From M55B112 sp040880545 (GTDB lineage: Bacteria > Bacteroidota > Bacteroidia > Bacteroidales > GCA-2748055): a stretch of 64,000 nucleotides of DNA. The position numbers were made by a program, and so were the translations under genes. Of this stretch, positions 30,458 through 40,140 are shown one piece after another. Under the pieces are notes generated by a model that had not been told where the DNA came from, did no database searches, and saw only the letters and a program-made list of their open reading frames with translations. Numbering within the stretch: position 1 is the stretch's first letter; every line of letters begins with the position of its first letter. The stretch lies in assembly GCA_040880545.1 (NCBI GenBank), contig JBBDIE010000177.1, forward strand, positions 1 to 64,000, read 5' to 3'.

Positions 30458-32286
30458 ATGATGAGAATACCATGTATTATGTTCCTGCTGATGGCTCAGA
30501 TAATAACAACGACGGCGCAAATCAGCCAGGGAGGTTTTCCGGAGATGAACGCTGCCGATTTCAATGCATCCAGCGTAATGTATCTGCTTGAACCGGAAAA
30601 TAAGATCGTGGTAGAAGGTCTGAAAAGTACAGGGTATAGCACTTATAAAAAAGGACTTCACTACGCCACCGAAAGACCGGTGGATCTTTCCCCGGAATTC
30701 AATGGAGAATGGATCGAAAAAGNNNNNNNNNNNNNNNNNNNNNNNNNNNNNNNNNNNNNNNNNNNNNNNNNNNNNNNNNNNNNNNNNNNNNNNNNNNNNN
30801 NNNNNNNNNNNNNNNNNNNNNNACCGAAAGACCGGTGGATCTTTCCCCGGAATTCAATGGAGAATGGATCGAAAAAGATGGAATGCATATCTGGCGGGCT
30901 CACCTGGTATCGCCCGAAGCTTATTCTGTAGGTGTGCTTTTTTCAGAGTTTGAACTGTATGAAGGAACCAGGCTTTTTTTATATAATCCCTCCGGGAAAT
31001 ATATAAAAGGAGGATTTACAATTAAGAATAACAAGGAATTCGGGAGTTTGTACGTGGGACATATACCCGGGGAAGAGGTGATCATCGAGCTTCAAGTGGA
31101 TGATCCTGGCAGACAATATGGAAAACTCAGGATAGGCTCGATCTCCCATGCATTTTTACCTGTCTTTGCTGAAAAACAGGTTGACGCATCAACGCTTGGG
31201 ACTTCACAGGATTGCGAGATCGATGTAAATTGTGTGGAAGGGGAGGAGTGGCAGACACTGAAACGGTCTGTATGTCATATCAGCACCATAAGTTTGCTAT
31301 GTAGCGGGGCATTGGTCAATAATACCGCCTACAACGGAGAACCTTATATTTTAACAGCGGAACATTGTATCAACAAAGACTTTTATGCGGCTAATTCTGT
31401 TTTTTATTTTGGATATGAAAACAGTGATTGCGGACTGGCTGATGGAACCAAGGATCAATCTGTAAGCGGAGCCCATCTGATGGCCACGGGTGATTCACTG
31501 GACTTTTCACTTGTTAAACTCTCATCAAAGCCCCCCAGGGAATACGATGTATACTACGCCGGATGGGATGCACGGGAACAGGGACATGCTTCAACGGTGA
31601 CGCTTCATCATCCCAATGCAGATGTGATGAAGATTTCCTACGATTTCGATCCAACCGCGGAAGCTGTTAGATTGCCAGGCGATCTGGAAGATTACATTTT
31701 GGAATCCAACTACCGGATACTTGAATGGGATATCGGGTCCACTGAAGGGGGTTCATCGGGAGGTCCACTTTTTAACTCATCAAAAAGAATTGTCGGGAGC
31801 CTTTCTGGCGGACTCGCCTCTTGCGGCGATTCTATTGGATATGATGCGGAAAATGACAGGGTAATTTATTCACTATCAAAAAACAGAAACGACTATTTCT
31901 CTAAATTTCATTTTAACTGGAATTATTACAAGGAAAGTAGTAAACAATTGAAAAGTTGGCTGGATCCAACCAATTCCGGACAGCTTGCCATAGGCGGATT
32001 GACCCAAAAATTTGTGGATGTGGAGAATAAAGAAGCAGGTGACCGATCTATGATTGTATATCCAAATCCCTCCAATGGTGATTTTACTCTGAACTTACCT
32101 TATTATTCCGGAAACAGTGCAGTTATCAGGATTTATGATACAATCGGCCGTATGGTGTACAATAGGTCTCACCACGCCCTGTATCCGGTCACCATAACAC
32201 TGCCGTCTGTTCCGTCGGGTATATACCTGATCAGGGTGACCGGGGATCTGATGGATATGTCAGGAAGGATCATTATCAGCAAATGA
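30458..32286 (+). CDS. Secreted trypsin-like serine protease with T9SS sorting domain (assembly-interrupted)
   Basis: A signal peptide (about 1-21) precedes a beta-rich pro-region, a chymotrypsin/lysyl-endopeptidase-type domain with catalytic His in YILTAEHC, a candidate Asp in DSLDFSLVKL, and Ser in EGGSSGGPLF, and a C-terminal type IX sorting domain (VYPNPSNGDF to SGRIIISK). It should be exported by the Por system and attached or released at the surface. The frame is broken by 100 N (30723-30822), but the 55 bases on either side are identical (30668-30722, 30823-30877). Removing 155 bases restores one frame of 557 residues. Its TGA overlaps the next gene's ATG (ATGA), implying translational coupling. 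Confidence 0.85.
30668..30877. other. N-gap flanked by an identical 55-bp overlap (assembly artefact)
   Basis: Two exact 55-bp copies flank a run of 100 N. Contigs that share a k-mer-sized end were joined with a placeholder instead of being merged. The repeat is in frame on both sides, so the true sequence probably has one copy and no gap. Confidence 0.9.
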
Positions 32287-33434
32287 TAAAGCAAATTTTA
32301 TATATAATCCTACTACTATTCATTGCAGTTGGTTGTAAGAACACCGGCAACGAGAATCGCAATGCAGGAAGCGGGTCACAGAGAATTTCAGATAACGTTC
32401 AGTATGCAGAAAAATTCAGAACAGAGAAGATCGGTGATGCCACTCTTTTAGAGGTGTTTACCCCCTGGCAGAATGCCTCGGAAACATCATTCAGGTATGT
32501 GGCCGCCAGTGATAGGACGGCAGTACCGGACTCAGTGCGGGGGCACACTTTCATAAAAACACCTGTACAACGCGTAGTGATCATGTCAACTACATTTATT
32601 CCGTTTCTGGATACTTTAGGGGAATTGCATACCATACGGGGTATCTCCGGTGGAAATAATATTTATGATACTGAATTGTACAAACAGTATTTAACAGGAA
32701 GTTTACGGGAAGTGGGCCATGACCACAACCTCAACTACGAAGTGTTGGTTGATCTTGATCCTGATGTAATTTTCATGTTCGGTGTACAATCGGGGATTGT
32801 TCAGTCCATAAGAAAACTGGAAGATATCGGGATACCTGTTGTGCTTTGTGCAGATTACCTTGAACCTCATCCGCTGGGGCGGAGTGAATGGCTTAAGTTT
32901 TTTTCCGTCTTTTTTGAAAAGGAGGAGATGGCCGATTCGCTATTCGGAGATATAGTTAAAAAATATAATGACCTTGTTTTTTCAGCATCCTGCTTTACCG
33001 AAATACCAAAGGTGATGCTGGGACTTCCCTGGAAGGACAGTTGGCACGTTGCTGGTGGAAGATCTTTTGCCGCACAACTGATCAGGGATGCAGGCGGTGA
33101 ATATATTTATGAGGATCTTGATAATACAGAGGCTAAACCTTATAGTATTGAATCTGTTTTTATGCGTGGTCAGGATGCCCGTATATGGATCAATCCCGGG
33201 GTAGCAAAAAGCAGAAAAGCAATCCTTGATCATGATCAGCGTTTTGGGGCCCTCAGTTCTTTCAGGGAAGAACGGGTATTTAATAATATTAAACGGTTGG
33301 GGCCGGGAGGAGGTAATGATTACTGGGAATCGGGAGTGCTCCGCCCGGATTTGATCCTTTCAGATCTCATCAGGATTTTTCATCATCCCGGGGTTACTAA
33401 CGATTCACTGCATTATTATTTAAAGCTCAACTGA
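32283..33434 (+). CDS. ABC transporter substrate-binding lipoprotein (BtuF/FepB-like)
   Basis: A lipoprotein signal peptide ends at Cys18 (LFIAVGCKN). The rest of the 383 residues is a helical-backbone binding protein of the TroA/BtuF class: QRVVIMSTTFIPFLDTLGELHTIRGISGG, LVDLDPDVIFMFG, IPVVLCADYLEPHPLGRSEW, VAGGRSFAAQLIRDAGGEY. It would hand cobalamin, heme or a ferric chelate to the permease; Bacteroidota bury such lipoproteins in the periplasm. It overlaps the protease by 4 bases and is followed by FecCD and ATPase genes. Confidence 0.87.
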   Translation: MIKQILYIILLLFIAVGCKNTGNENRNAGSGSQRISDNVQYAEKFRTEKIGDATLLEVFTPWQNASETSFRYVAASDRTAVPDSVRGHTFIKTPVQRVVIMSTTFIPFLDTLGELHTIRGISGGNNIYDTELYKQYLTGSLREVGHDHNLNYEVLVDLDPDVIFMFGVQSGIVQSIRKLEDIGIPVVLCADYLEPHPLGRSEWLKFFSVFFEKEEMADSLFGDIVKKYNDLVFSASCFTEIPKVMLGLPWKDSWHVAGGRSFAAQLIRDAGGEYIYEDLDNTEAKPYSIESVFMRGQDARIWINPGVAKSRKAILDHDQRFGALSSFREERVFNNIKRLGPGGGNDYWESGVLRPDLILSDLIRIFHHPGVTNDSLHYYLKLN

Positions 33435-33497
33435 GCTGATTTTCCCCTGATTCATCAAAATTATTTCTAATTTTGGTTATCATCAAAATTCTACCAC

Positions 33498-33779
33498 ATG
33501 GCCAGTATCCGAAAATTAAAGAAAGACATCAATACCCTGACGTACGATATGCTTTCCAGGTGTTATATCCTGAAAAGTTATGATCCGGAAATGAATGAAG
33601 ACAAGTTTGATGAGGTTATCAGAAAGATTGTTTACCTGAGAAATGATCTGATACTTCGGATCAATCATCCGGAGACTGATGCGGAAAGTAAAAATCTGAA
33701 AATCCATTACAGGAAGGTAAAGGAAGACATGTACGAATTGCTTGGTGTCATTGAGGAATTAAATACAAAACAGGATTGA
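33498..33779 (+). CDS. Small conserved helical protein in the ABC operon
   Basis: A 93-residue, highly charged, all-helical protein without signal or membrane segment. I do not recognise a named domain. It lies between the binding protein and the permease. Its stop overlaps the TTG start of the permease (TTGA), so it is translated as part of the operon. The function is unknown; an unrelated housekeeping role is possible. Confidence 0.6.
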   Translation: MASIRKLKKDINTLTYDMLSRCYILKSYDPEMNEDKFDEVIRKIVYLRNDLILRINHPETDAESKNLKIHYRKVKEDMYELLGVIEELNTKQD

Positions 33780-34798
33780 CGGAACATTCCAGATATCTCA
33801 CAAGGATAGTTGGGCTGGGGCTGCTCCTGGTGGTCCTTGTTATCCTTGATATTTCACTCGGCACCGTTAAAATACCATTTGGGGAGATTACCTCCTTTTT
33901 TATGGGAAAGGGAGAGCTGTCTCAACAACATCGGTTTATTTTGTTCGATTTCAGAATTCCACGGGTGATCACAGCAATACTGGCAGGCTCGGCCCTGGCA
34001 GTAAGCGGACTACAAATGCAGGCCATCTTTCGAAATCCACTGGCGGGCCCGTATGTACTTGGTATCAGTTCGGGGGCAAGTCTTGGAGCCGCCCTGGTTC
34101 TTCTGGGTACCGGAGCTATCACAACAGGGATACTTGCCAGATGGGGTATCGTAACAGCGGCCTGGCTCGGAGCCGCTTCAGTTATGTTTATACTGCTTCT
34201 TGTTACTATTCGTATAAGGAGTATTATGACCATTCTCATTCTTGGGATCATGTTCAGCAGCGGATTGTCGGCAATCATCAGTATTATGCAGTATTTTGGG
34301 AATGCCGTGGCATTGAAATCATTTGTTATCTGGAGCCTCGGCAGTTTGGGAGATGTCTCAGGCAGCTCCCTGTCGGTATTATTGGTAACGATTATTCCCG
34401 GTTTGATTCTCTCACTTTTTACGGTCAAAGGGTTAAATGCTATGATGTTAGGGGAGGAGTTGGCTGGCACATTAGGTGTTAACATATTGGCAACAAGAAT
34501 TTTGGTATTTATCAGTACCAGTGTGCTGGCTGGAAGTGTCACAGCCTTTTGTGGCCCTATCGGCTTTATAGGAATAGCGGTTCCGCATATCACAAGGTTT
34601 TATATTGGTAAATCCGATATCAGGTACCTGCTGCCGGCTACGATCCTGATGGGAATGGTATTATTGGTTTTCAGCGATATTATTTCACAGGTACCCGGTT
34701 CCGACAGGATCCTCCCCATCAATGCCATTACCTCGTTGATCGGAATTCCGGTAGTGATCTGGGTCGTGATCAGCAGGAGAAAGGCTTATAACGGTTAA
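33776..34798 (+). CDS. FecCD-family ABC permease (BtuC-like)
   Basis: The 340-residue permease has about ten membrane segments and FecCD landmarks: FRIPRVITAILAGSALAVSGLQMQ, NPLAGPYVLGISSGASLGAAL, LGSLGDVSGSS, GFIGIAVPHITRF (the coupling region before the ATPase) and GSDRILPINAITSLIGIPV. It transports a ferric siderophore, heme or cobalamin; which one cannot be told. The start codon is TTG, overlapping the previous stop codon by four bases. Confidence 0.92.
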   Translation: MTEHSRYLTRIVGLGLLLVVLVILDISLGTVKIPFGEITSFFMGKGELSQQHRFILFDFRIPRVITAILAGSALAVSGLQMQAIFRNPLAGPYVLGISSGASLGAALVLLGTGAITTGILARWGIVTAAWLGAASVMFILLLVTIRIRSIMTILILGIMFSSGLSAIISIMQYFGNAVALKSFVIWSLGSLGDVSGSSLSVLLVTIIPGLILSLFTVKGLNAMMLGEELAGTLGVNILATRILVFISTSVLAGSVTAFCGPIGFIGIAVPHITRFYIGKSDIRYLLPATILMGMVLLVFSDIISQVPGSDRILPINAITSLIGIPVVIWVVISRRKAYNG

Positions 34799-34799
34799 A

Positions 34800-35813
34800 A
34801 TGACACAGCGGGATACGGCACATATAATGGAATTAATTGACCTCTGGCTGGGTTACCGGCCGGATAATTACCTGTTGAAGCAAGTGAATGCCAAAATTGG
34901 ACAGGGTGAAATGATCGCACTGGTTGGCAGGAACGGTACGGGCAAAAGCACATTACTCAGGACCATTGCAGGTATCCAGCATGCAGCCAGGGGAGGGGTG
35001 AAACTCAACGGACGTTCAATAGAAACTACGCATCAGCGGCAACTGGCCTCCTGGATTTCGTTTGTGGGAACAGGCAGTAGCATCACCGAGAATTTAACTG
35101 TGTTTGAGATGGTATCTCTGGGCAGGCACCCTTACACCAACTGGTGGGGTGCCCTGGGTGTTGTTGACAGGCAAAAAATTAATGAGTCACTCAGGTTTGT
35201 GGGAATGGAGGAGTTTTCAGGGGCAAGGATCGACAGGCTTAGTGACGGTGAGCGACAGCGGGTAATGATTGCCATGGCACTGGCACAGGATACGAAAATC
35301 ATTATACTCGATGAACCCACCGCTTTTCTGGATATTCCCAACAGAATCGGTATTGTTGAAGTACTCCATAAGCTTAAAGCAGATGGTCGTTCTGTCATTT
35401 ATTCAACACACGAATTTGACAATGTATTTACGTATGCTGACAAAATATGGGTGATACACAATCAGCGGATCATTGAGGGGGCTCCGGAGGACCTGGGAAT
35501 GGACAAGGTTTTTGAAGAGATATTCAGGGATGCTGATGTAGCATTCGATCAGGAAAATCTTCGGTTTGTCCGAGAAATAAACCCGGGGAAGAAAATATTC
35601 CTGGATGCTGAGGATCAGCATGTGGAATACTGGACATACAGAGCCTTGGAAAGAATCGGCTTTCGTGTGGTAAGAGAATATGAAGAGAATTTATTAAGGG
35701 TCACAGCAAGGAAAGAGAAGGGCCGCTACCAATGGAACATTGAAGAGAAACATACCACAACTGCTTTCAAATCGTTATATGCTTTGGCAGGATACTTGAT
35801 TATAGAGAATTAA
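34800..35813 (+). CDS. ABC transporter ATPase (FecE/BtuD-like) with C-terminal extension
   Basis: Walker A GRNGTGKST at 43-51, signature LSDGERQRV near 147, Walker B IIILDEP with TAFLDIPNR, and a switch His in STHEFD are all intact. At 337 residues it is about 80 longer than typical FecE-type ATPases: after residue 255 a separate region (IFLDAEDQHVEYWTYRAL to AGYLIIEN) is rich in charged residues and resembles no domain I can name. It follows the permease after 1 base. The extension might be regulatory. Confidence 0.9.
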   Translation: MTQRDTAHIMELIDLWLGYRPDNYLLKQVNAKIGQGEMIALVGRNGTGKSTLLRTIAGIQHAARGGVKLNGRSIETTHQRQLASWISFVGTGSSITENLTVFEMVSLGRHPYTNWWGALGVVDRQKINESLRFVGMEEFSGARIDRLSDGERQRVMIAMALAQDTKIIILDEPTAFLDIPNRIGIVEVLHKLKADGRSVIYSTHEFDNVFTYADKIWVIHNQRIIEGAPEDLGMDKVFEEIFRDADVAFDQENLRFVREINPGKKIFLDAEDQHVEYWTYRALERIGFRVVREYEENLLRVTARKEKGRYQWNIEEKHTTTAFKSLYALAGYLIIEN

Positions 35814-35847
35814 AAGTGTAATTTTCACTACCCAAAAGATATAAATT

Positions 35848-36078
35848 ATGGCCAATTCAACTTCAGCAAACGTAAGAAAAGTAGTAGCCTATATATTATC
35901 GGCACTTGTACTGTTGTTTTCAGTGATAGCCATTCTGGCGATATGGGACATCATTGAATACAAATTCCTGATCAAAAGGATGTTTCAGTCCCTCATGGTG
36001 ATATTGGCAGCATCTGCGGTAATCGTGCTGATTTTTGCTATACTCGACAGGTCTGACCGGGACGGTGAAGGTTCCTGA
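35848..36078 (+). CDS. Small two-segment membrane protein
   Basis: The 76-residue protein has two membrane segments (about 10-33 and 46-66) separated by a short charged loop and ends in a polar tail. It lies 34 bases after the ATPase and is probably the last gene of the ABC operon. I recognise no family beyond small Bacteroidota membrane proteins. Confidence 0.55.
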   Translation: MANSTSANVRKVVAYILSALVLLFSVIAILAIWDIIEYKFLIKRMFQSLMVILAASAVIVLIFAILDRSDRDGEGS

Positions 36079-36101
36079 ATAGTGACTGCAAGAAAACTAA
36101 G

Positions 36102-37217
36102 TTAAATAAGTGCGATAATCTTTTCTGCATTGGAAGAATTGCTGTAGTCACGTAACTTTTCCATACGCTCTTTCACTCCGGCTTTGTCAAAAGGCACGGT
36201 CATTAATGTTTGAATCATTGCAATCGCCTCGCCGGGTGAACTGTATACCTGGCACAAGGGATCCAGCCCGCTTCCACTGAGCATCAAGGGATTTGCCATG
36301 CAGTGCCTTCCCCCGTAAAGGCTGTGCAACAGCTTCAGTTTCAGACCTGTGGGTTGGTAGGTATACAACAGGTTTATGTGTGCATTGGAAACCAGCTTAT
36401 TCATCGCATCACCCGACGGGTTAGAGATAAGTTCAATATGCGGGTACCGGTTACATCTTTTTCTGACGAAATGAGAAGGATCCTTTCCGGCAATGACCAC
36501 CCTATAACCAACTTTCGACAACACATTCTTTACCAGATACAATAAAGCCTTCTCGTTTTCAGGTACCGACAGATTTCCATGGAAGAGGATATAATCTCCC
36601 GTTCCGGTCGGGGAAGTAACCTCATGGTGCTGATGAAAGGCGGACACATATCTGCTGTTTCCATACTTTTCGTTGAAATAGGCGGTGTCGGTTGTGGATA
36701 TGGAAAGCAGCTGTCCGGCCCTGCCGAGAATTGATTCATACCTGGCTAATTTGGCTGATTCGCTCCGCAGGAACAGTTTCCTGAATAAACCCCGTTCACT
36801 TTGGGAAAGCATCCCGTAATATTTGTGTTCTATATTGTGGGTCCTTACCAACACTCTTTTTCCTGCTGCAACACATTTATCAAGCAGATACGTAGTGTGG
36901 ATCCCTTCAAACATTACCGGGTGCCGGTCACCAAGAAGGTTTCTTTCAAGTTCTTCCGAATTCCTGGTAATAACAATATAGGGCAATGGATGGAAAAAAT
37001 AACGGAACCCTGATCTTCGCTTGTAATAATATACTGTATGACAAATATTGTCCAGTTCACGAGCCTCTTTCCGGTCATAGATAAATGAGTGAAGAATAAT
37101 GTTTAACCCGGCATCCTTCATGGCCCTCAGCTTATAATAAATATCGATAATTCCCCCGTAATCGGGCGGAAAAGGAACATTGAAGGCTATTACATGAATA
37201 AATTTCTCTTCTTCCAT
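36102..37217 (-). CDS. Glycosyltransferase (GT4-like)
   Basis: The 371-residue protein has a Rossmann-like N-terminal half opening with IHVIAFNVPFPPDYGG, the pattern of GT-B enzymes, and a C-terminal nucleotide-sugar half with GDYILFHGNLSVPENEKALL, RVVIAGKDPS and INLLYTYQPTGLKLKLLHSLYGGR, where a Glu/Lys nucleotide-binding patch would sit. It probably adds a sugar in surface polysaccharide synthesis; donor and acceptor are unknown. It stands alone, with a TACATTTG -7 box 33 bases upstream. Confidence 0.78.
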   Translation of the reverse strand: MEEEKFIHVIAFNVPFPPDYGGIIDIYYKLRAMKDAGLNIILHSFIYDRKEARELDNICHTVYYYKRRSGFRYFFHPLPYIVITRNSEELERNLLGDRHPVMFEGIHTTYLLDKCVAAGKRVLVRTHNIEHKYYGMLSQSERGLFRKLFLRSESAKLARYESILGRAGQLLSISTTDTAYFNEKYGNSRYVSAFHQHHEVTSPTGTGDYILFHGNLSVPENEKALLYLVKNVLSKVGYRVVIAGKDPSHFVRKRCNRYPHIELISNPSGDAMNKLVSNAHINLLYTYQPTGLKLKLLHSLYGGRHCMANPLMLSGSGLDPLCQVYSSPGEAIAMIQTLMTVPFDKAGVKERMEKLRDYSNSSNAEKIIALI

Positions 37218-37249
37218 TAAACCATTTGAAGTAATTTAAATCATAATTA

Positions 37250-37257
37250 CAAATGTA
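37250..37257 (-). promoter_or_regulatory. -7 box of the GT4-like gene
   Basis: TACATTTG on the minus strand, 33 bases upstream of the start codon. A perfect inverted repeat TTTTGAAA-CATCA-TTTCAAAA (37285-37305) lies just upstream, where an operator or -33 region would be. Confidence 0.5.
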
Positions 37258-37473
37258 AGAAAGTTCTTTGCCCCATTGTTATTATTTTGAAACATCATTT
37301 CAAAATCACCCTGGATATTGTTCAGCTGAGACTGGAAATTAGCTTAAAGCAGCAGGATACAACAAACTTCAGAAAAAAGCAGGGATATTTAACATTTTTT
37401 AAGAAAAAAGCAAAAAATAGATGTAACAATCAGGATAATACGCCGTTTAATAAGTAGTAAACGTTCTTTACAA

Positions 37474-37498
37474 AAATATAAGATCCAATCTTATATTT
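37474..37498. repeat. Perfect 11-bp inverted repeat upstream of argS
   Basis: AAATATAAGAT (37474-37484) and ATCTTATATTT (37488-37498) are separated by CCA. With so short a loop it is more likely a protein-binding site than an RNA hairpin. It overlaps a TATATTTA -7-like element (37492-37499). Confidence 0.6.
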
Positions 37499-37537
37499 AC
37501 TTTTCATAGATTTAGTTTAGGGTTAGTTTAGTTAAAG

Positions 37538-37568
37538 AACCGCCTCTCACAGGGGCGGTTTTTTTTTT
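37538..37568 (+). terminator. Orphan intrinsic terminator between divergent genes
   Basis: AACCGCC and GGCGGTT close a nine-base loop and are followed by ten T. The gene to the left is on the other strand, so no annotated transcript ends here. It implies a short plus-strand RNA or an argS leader attenuator. The T-run merges with the argS -7 box TATCTTTG (37568-37575). Confidence 0.75.
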
Positions 37569-37575
37569 ATCTTTG
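37568..37575 (+). promoter_or_regulatory. -7 box of the argS promoter
   Basis: TATCTTTG followed by C is an exact -7 element, giving a leader of about 15 bases before the argS ATG. It begins inside the T-run of the preceding terminator. Confidence 0.55.
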
Positions 37576-37595
37576 CTCTCCAATTTTATTACGTA

Positions 37596-39190
37596 ATGCA
37601 AAGATTAGAAGAAATACTCACAAATGCAGTAATCCGGGGTGTTAGTGAACTCTGGCAGACAAAAATTACAGAACCGCTGGTTCAGATTCAACGGACCAGG
37701 AGAGAAATTGAGGGAGATCTTACTGTAGTAGTATTTCCATTTGTCAGGCTGGCTGGTAAATCGCCGGAAGAGACCGCCGAAGCCCTGGGTAAATATCTTT
37801 CGGGTACTCTGGAAGAAATCAGTAATTTCAATGTTATAAAAGGGTTTCTTAATCTCACTGTTTCGGAATCTTTCTGGCTTGAATATATTTCATTCATTGC
37901 AGGAGATGATCAGTATGGACTTAGCAAACCAAAAAAGGATGCTCCCACTGTAATGGTTGAGTACTCCAGTCCAAACACCAATAAACCACTTCATCTGGGC
38001 CATGTTCGGAATAACCTTCTCGGATATTCCATGTCAAAAATATTGGAAGCTAATGGTTTCCGGGTGATCAAGGTAAACCTTGTAAACGACCGTGGTATAC
38101 ATATCTGTAAATCAATGATTGCCTGGCAACTGTTTGGCAACGGCGAAACACCCGAATCTTCCGGAAAGAAGGGCGATAAACTGGTGGGAGATTATTATGT
38201 ACGGTTCGACAAGGAGCATAAAAAGCAGGTTGCTGAGCTGATTGCTACCGGCTTGGACAAAAAAGAAGCTGAGGTGGCTGCCCCGATAATGGNNNNNNNN
38301 NNNNNNNNNNNNNNNNNNNNNNNNNNNNNNNNNNNNNNNNNNNNNNNNNNNNNNNNNNNNNNNNNNNNNNNNNNNNNNNNNNNNNNNNNNNNACCTCGGT
38401 ATATATGACCCAGGACGTGGGAACAGCGCATCAGCGATTCTCAGAATATCCCATCGAGAAACATATCTATGTGGTAGGGAATGAGCAGAATTATCATTTT
38501 CAGGTACTTCGACTGGTACTTGAAAAGCTGGGGTTTGAATGGTTCGATAAATTGTTCCATCTCTCGTATGGTATGGTGGAACTACCGGAAGGAAAAATGA
38601 AATCCAGGGAAGGCACCGTGGTGGATGCCGATGACCTGGTGGATGAGATGATCTCCACCGCAAAACAGATGTCCGATGAACTTGGTAAACTTGGAGAATA
38701 TAGCCAGGAAGAGAAAGAGAATATCTACCGCCAGGTTGGCCTCGGAGCCTTGAAGTATTTCATCCTGAAGGTGGAGGCAAAAAAGAATATGTTGTTTGAC
38801 CCCGCGGAATCCATCGATTTTAACGGAAATACCGGACCATTTATCCAATACACGTACGCCCGGATCAGGAGTGTACTGAGGAATAGCGGTACTATTAATG
38901 CAGATATTCCGCATATCAGTTTAAATGAGAAAGAGGTCGGGGTGGCCCGACTCATACACGATTTTCCCGATATTGTAAAGACGGCAGGAGAAGAACTGAA
39001 TCCATCGGTGATCGCCAACTTCATGTACGATGTTGCAAAAGAATTTAACCAGTTCTACCACGACCACAGTATTCTTAATGCAGAGGATAGCGATACCCGG
39101 TTATTCAGAATTCACCTTTCCAGGATCATTGGTAATATTCTCGAAAATGGGATGGGGCTGCTTGGAATAGAAGTCCCTGAAAGAATGTAG
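37596..39190 (+). CDS. argS: Arginyl-tRNA synthetase (interrupted by an assembly gap)
   Basis: ArgRS charges tRNA-Arg. The N-terminal Add-1 domain (1-110) leads to the HIGH motif as HLGH (133-136) in SSPNTNKPLHLGHVRNN. After the gap come TSVYMTQDVGTA, the KMSKS-like GKMKSREGTVVDADDLV, and the C-terminal anticodon-binding domain with FIQYTYARIRSVL. The 100 N (38293-38392) are not flanked by a duplicate and the frames differ by 2 across them. By comparison with related ArgRS the missing part is about 95-100 codons, so the true gap is near 290-300 bases. The gene itself is probably intact. Confidence 0.93.
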
Positions 39191-39213
39191 ATACATAGCT
39201 GCCAGGTAATAAA

Positions 39214-39231
39214 GACAAGGCATGCCTTGTC
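39214..39231. repeat. 18-bp perfect palindrome between argS and folD
   Basis: GACAAGGCATGCCTTGTC sits between the convergent argS and folD genes. It lacks a T-run, so a terminator role is uncertain. Confidence 0.5.
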
Positions 39232-39259
39232 TATGCCTGAACAGTCGAGTCCTCCCTTG

Positions 39260-40123
39260 TCAATTCCGTGCTGCCTTTAACGTATTAAGCAACAGCGAAA
39301 CCCGTGTCATAGGCCCTACACCACCAGGTACCGGAGTGATATAAGCACATTTTGGTGCAACATTTTCATAATCCACATCACCCTTCAGCCTGAAACCGCT
39401 TTTTGTTTCGGATGATTCTACCCGCGTGGTTCCTACGTCGATCACCACAGCGCCTTCTTTCACCATATCTTCCTTGATAAACCCGGGAGCACCCAGTGCA
39501 GCGATCAGAATATCCGCATTCCGGCACACTGCCGGGAGCTCCTTTGTCCGGCTGTGGGCAACAGTCACCGTAGCATTGATCGCTTTCTGCGACATCAATA
39601 CACTCAACGGCCTGCCAACTATATTACTCCGGCCAACAATTACACAGTTTTTACCCGATGTTTCTATGTTGTATCGTTTAAGCAATTCAACTATTCCATA
39701 GGGTGTTGCACTGACGAATGCAGGAAGTCCGATAACCGTTTTACCCACATTTACTGGATGAAATCCATCCACATCCTTCGATGGATCTATCGCTTCAATG
39801 ATTTTCTGCTCAGAGATATGTTCCGGCAGGGGCAGTTGCACGATGAATCCATCCAGCTCCGTATCGGCATTCAACATTACAATACGATTTAGCAGCTCCT
39901 CTTCTGTTACATCGTCCTCATATCTTACCAGGCTGGAGGTAAATCCAACTTCCTCGCAATCCTTGATCTTAAATGCCACATAGGTCTCACTTCCACCATC
40001 ATGCCCGACCAGTACCGCTGCCAGGTGCGGGGCCCTGTTGCCTTGTTTAACCAATTCTTTAACTTCCCTGGCAATTTCTTCCTTGATCGTTTTTGCTGTG
40101 GCTTTTCCGTCAATTATCTGCAT
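39260..40123 (-). CDS. folD: Bifunctional methylenetetrahydrofolate dehydrogenase/cyclohydrolase
   Basis: FolD interconverts 5,10-methylene- and 10-formyl-tetrahydrofolate. The 287-residue sequence shows [14 protein letters not shown] with the catalytic Lys, [28 protein letters not shown], the Rossmann motif [17 protein letters not shown], and the C-terminal [15 protein letters not shown]. It begins 17 bases downstream of ffh and is probably co-transcribed with it. Confidence 0.96.
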   Translation of the reverse strand: MQIIDGKATAKTIKEEIAREVKELVKQGNRAPHLAAVLVGHDGGSETYVAFKIKDCEEVGFTSSLVRYEDDVTEEELLNRIVMLNADTELDGFIVQLPLPEHISEQKIIEAIDPSKDVDGFHPVNVGKTVIGLPAFVSATPYGIVELLKRYNIETSGKNCVIVGRSNIVGRPLSVLMSQKAINATVTVAHSRTKELPAVCRNADILIAALGAPGFIKEDMVKEGAVVIDVGTTRVESSETKSGFRLKGDVDYENVAPKCAYITPVPGGVGPMTRVSLLLNTLKAARN

Positions 40124-40140
40124 GTTGAATTGTATTGATT

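Noticed and set aside
30723..30822. Tandem repeat in the protease gene
   Set aside because: The 55-bp duplicate occurs only at the two edges of the N run and has the length of an assembly overlap, so it is an artefact and not a biological repeat.
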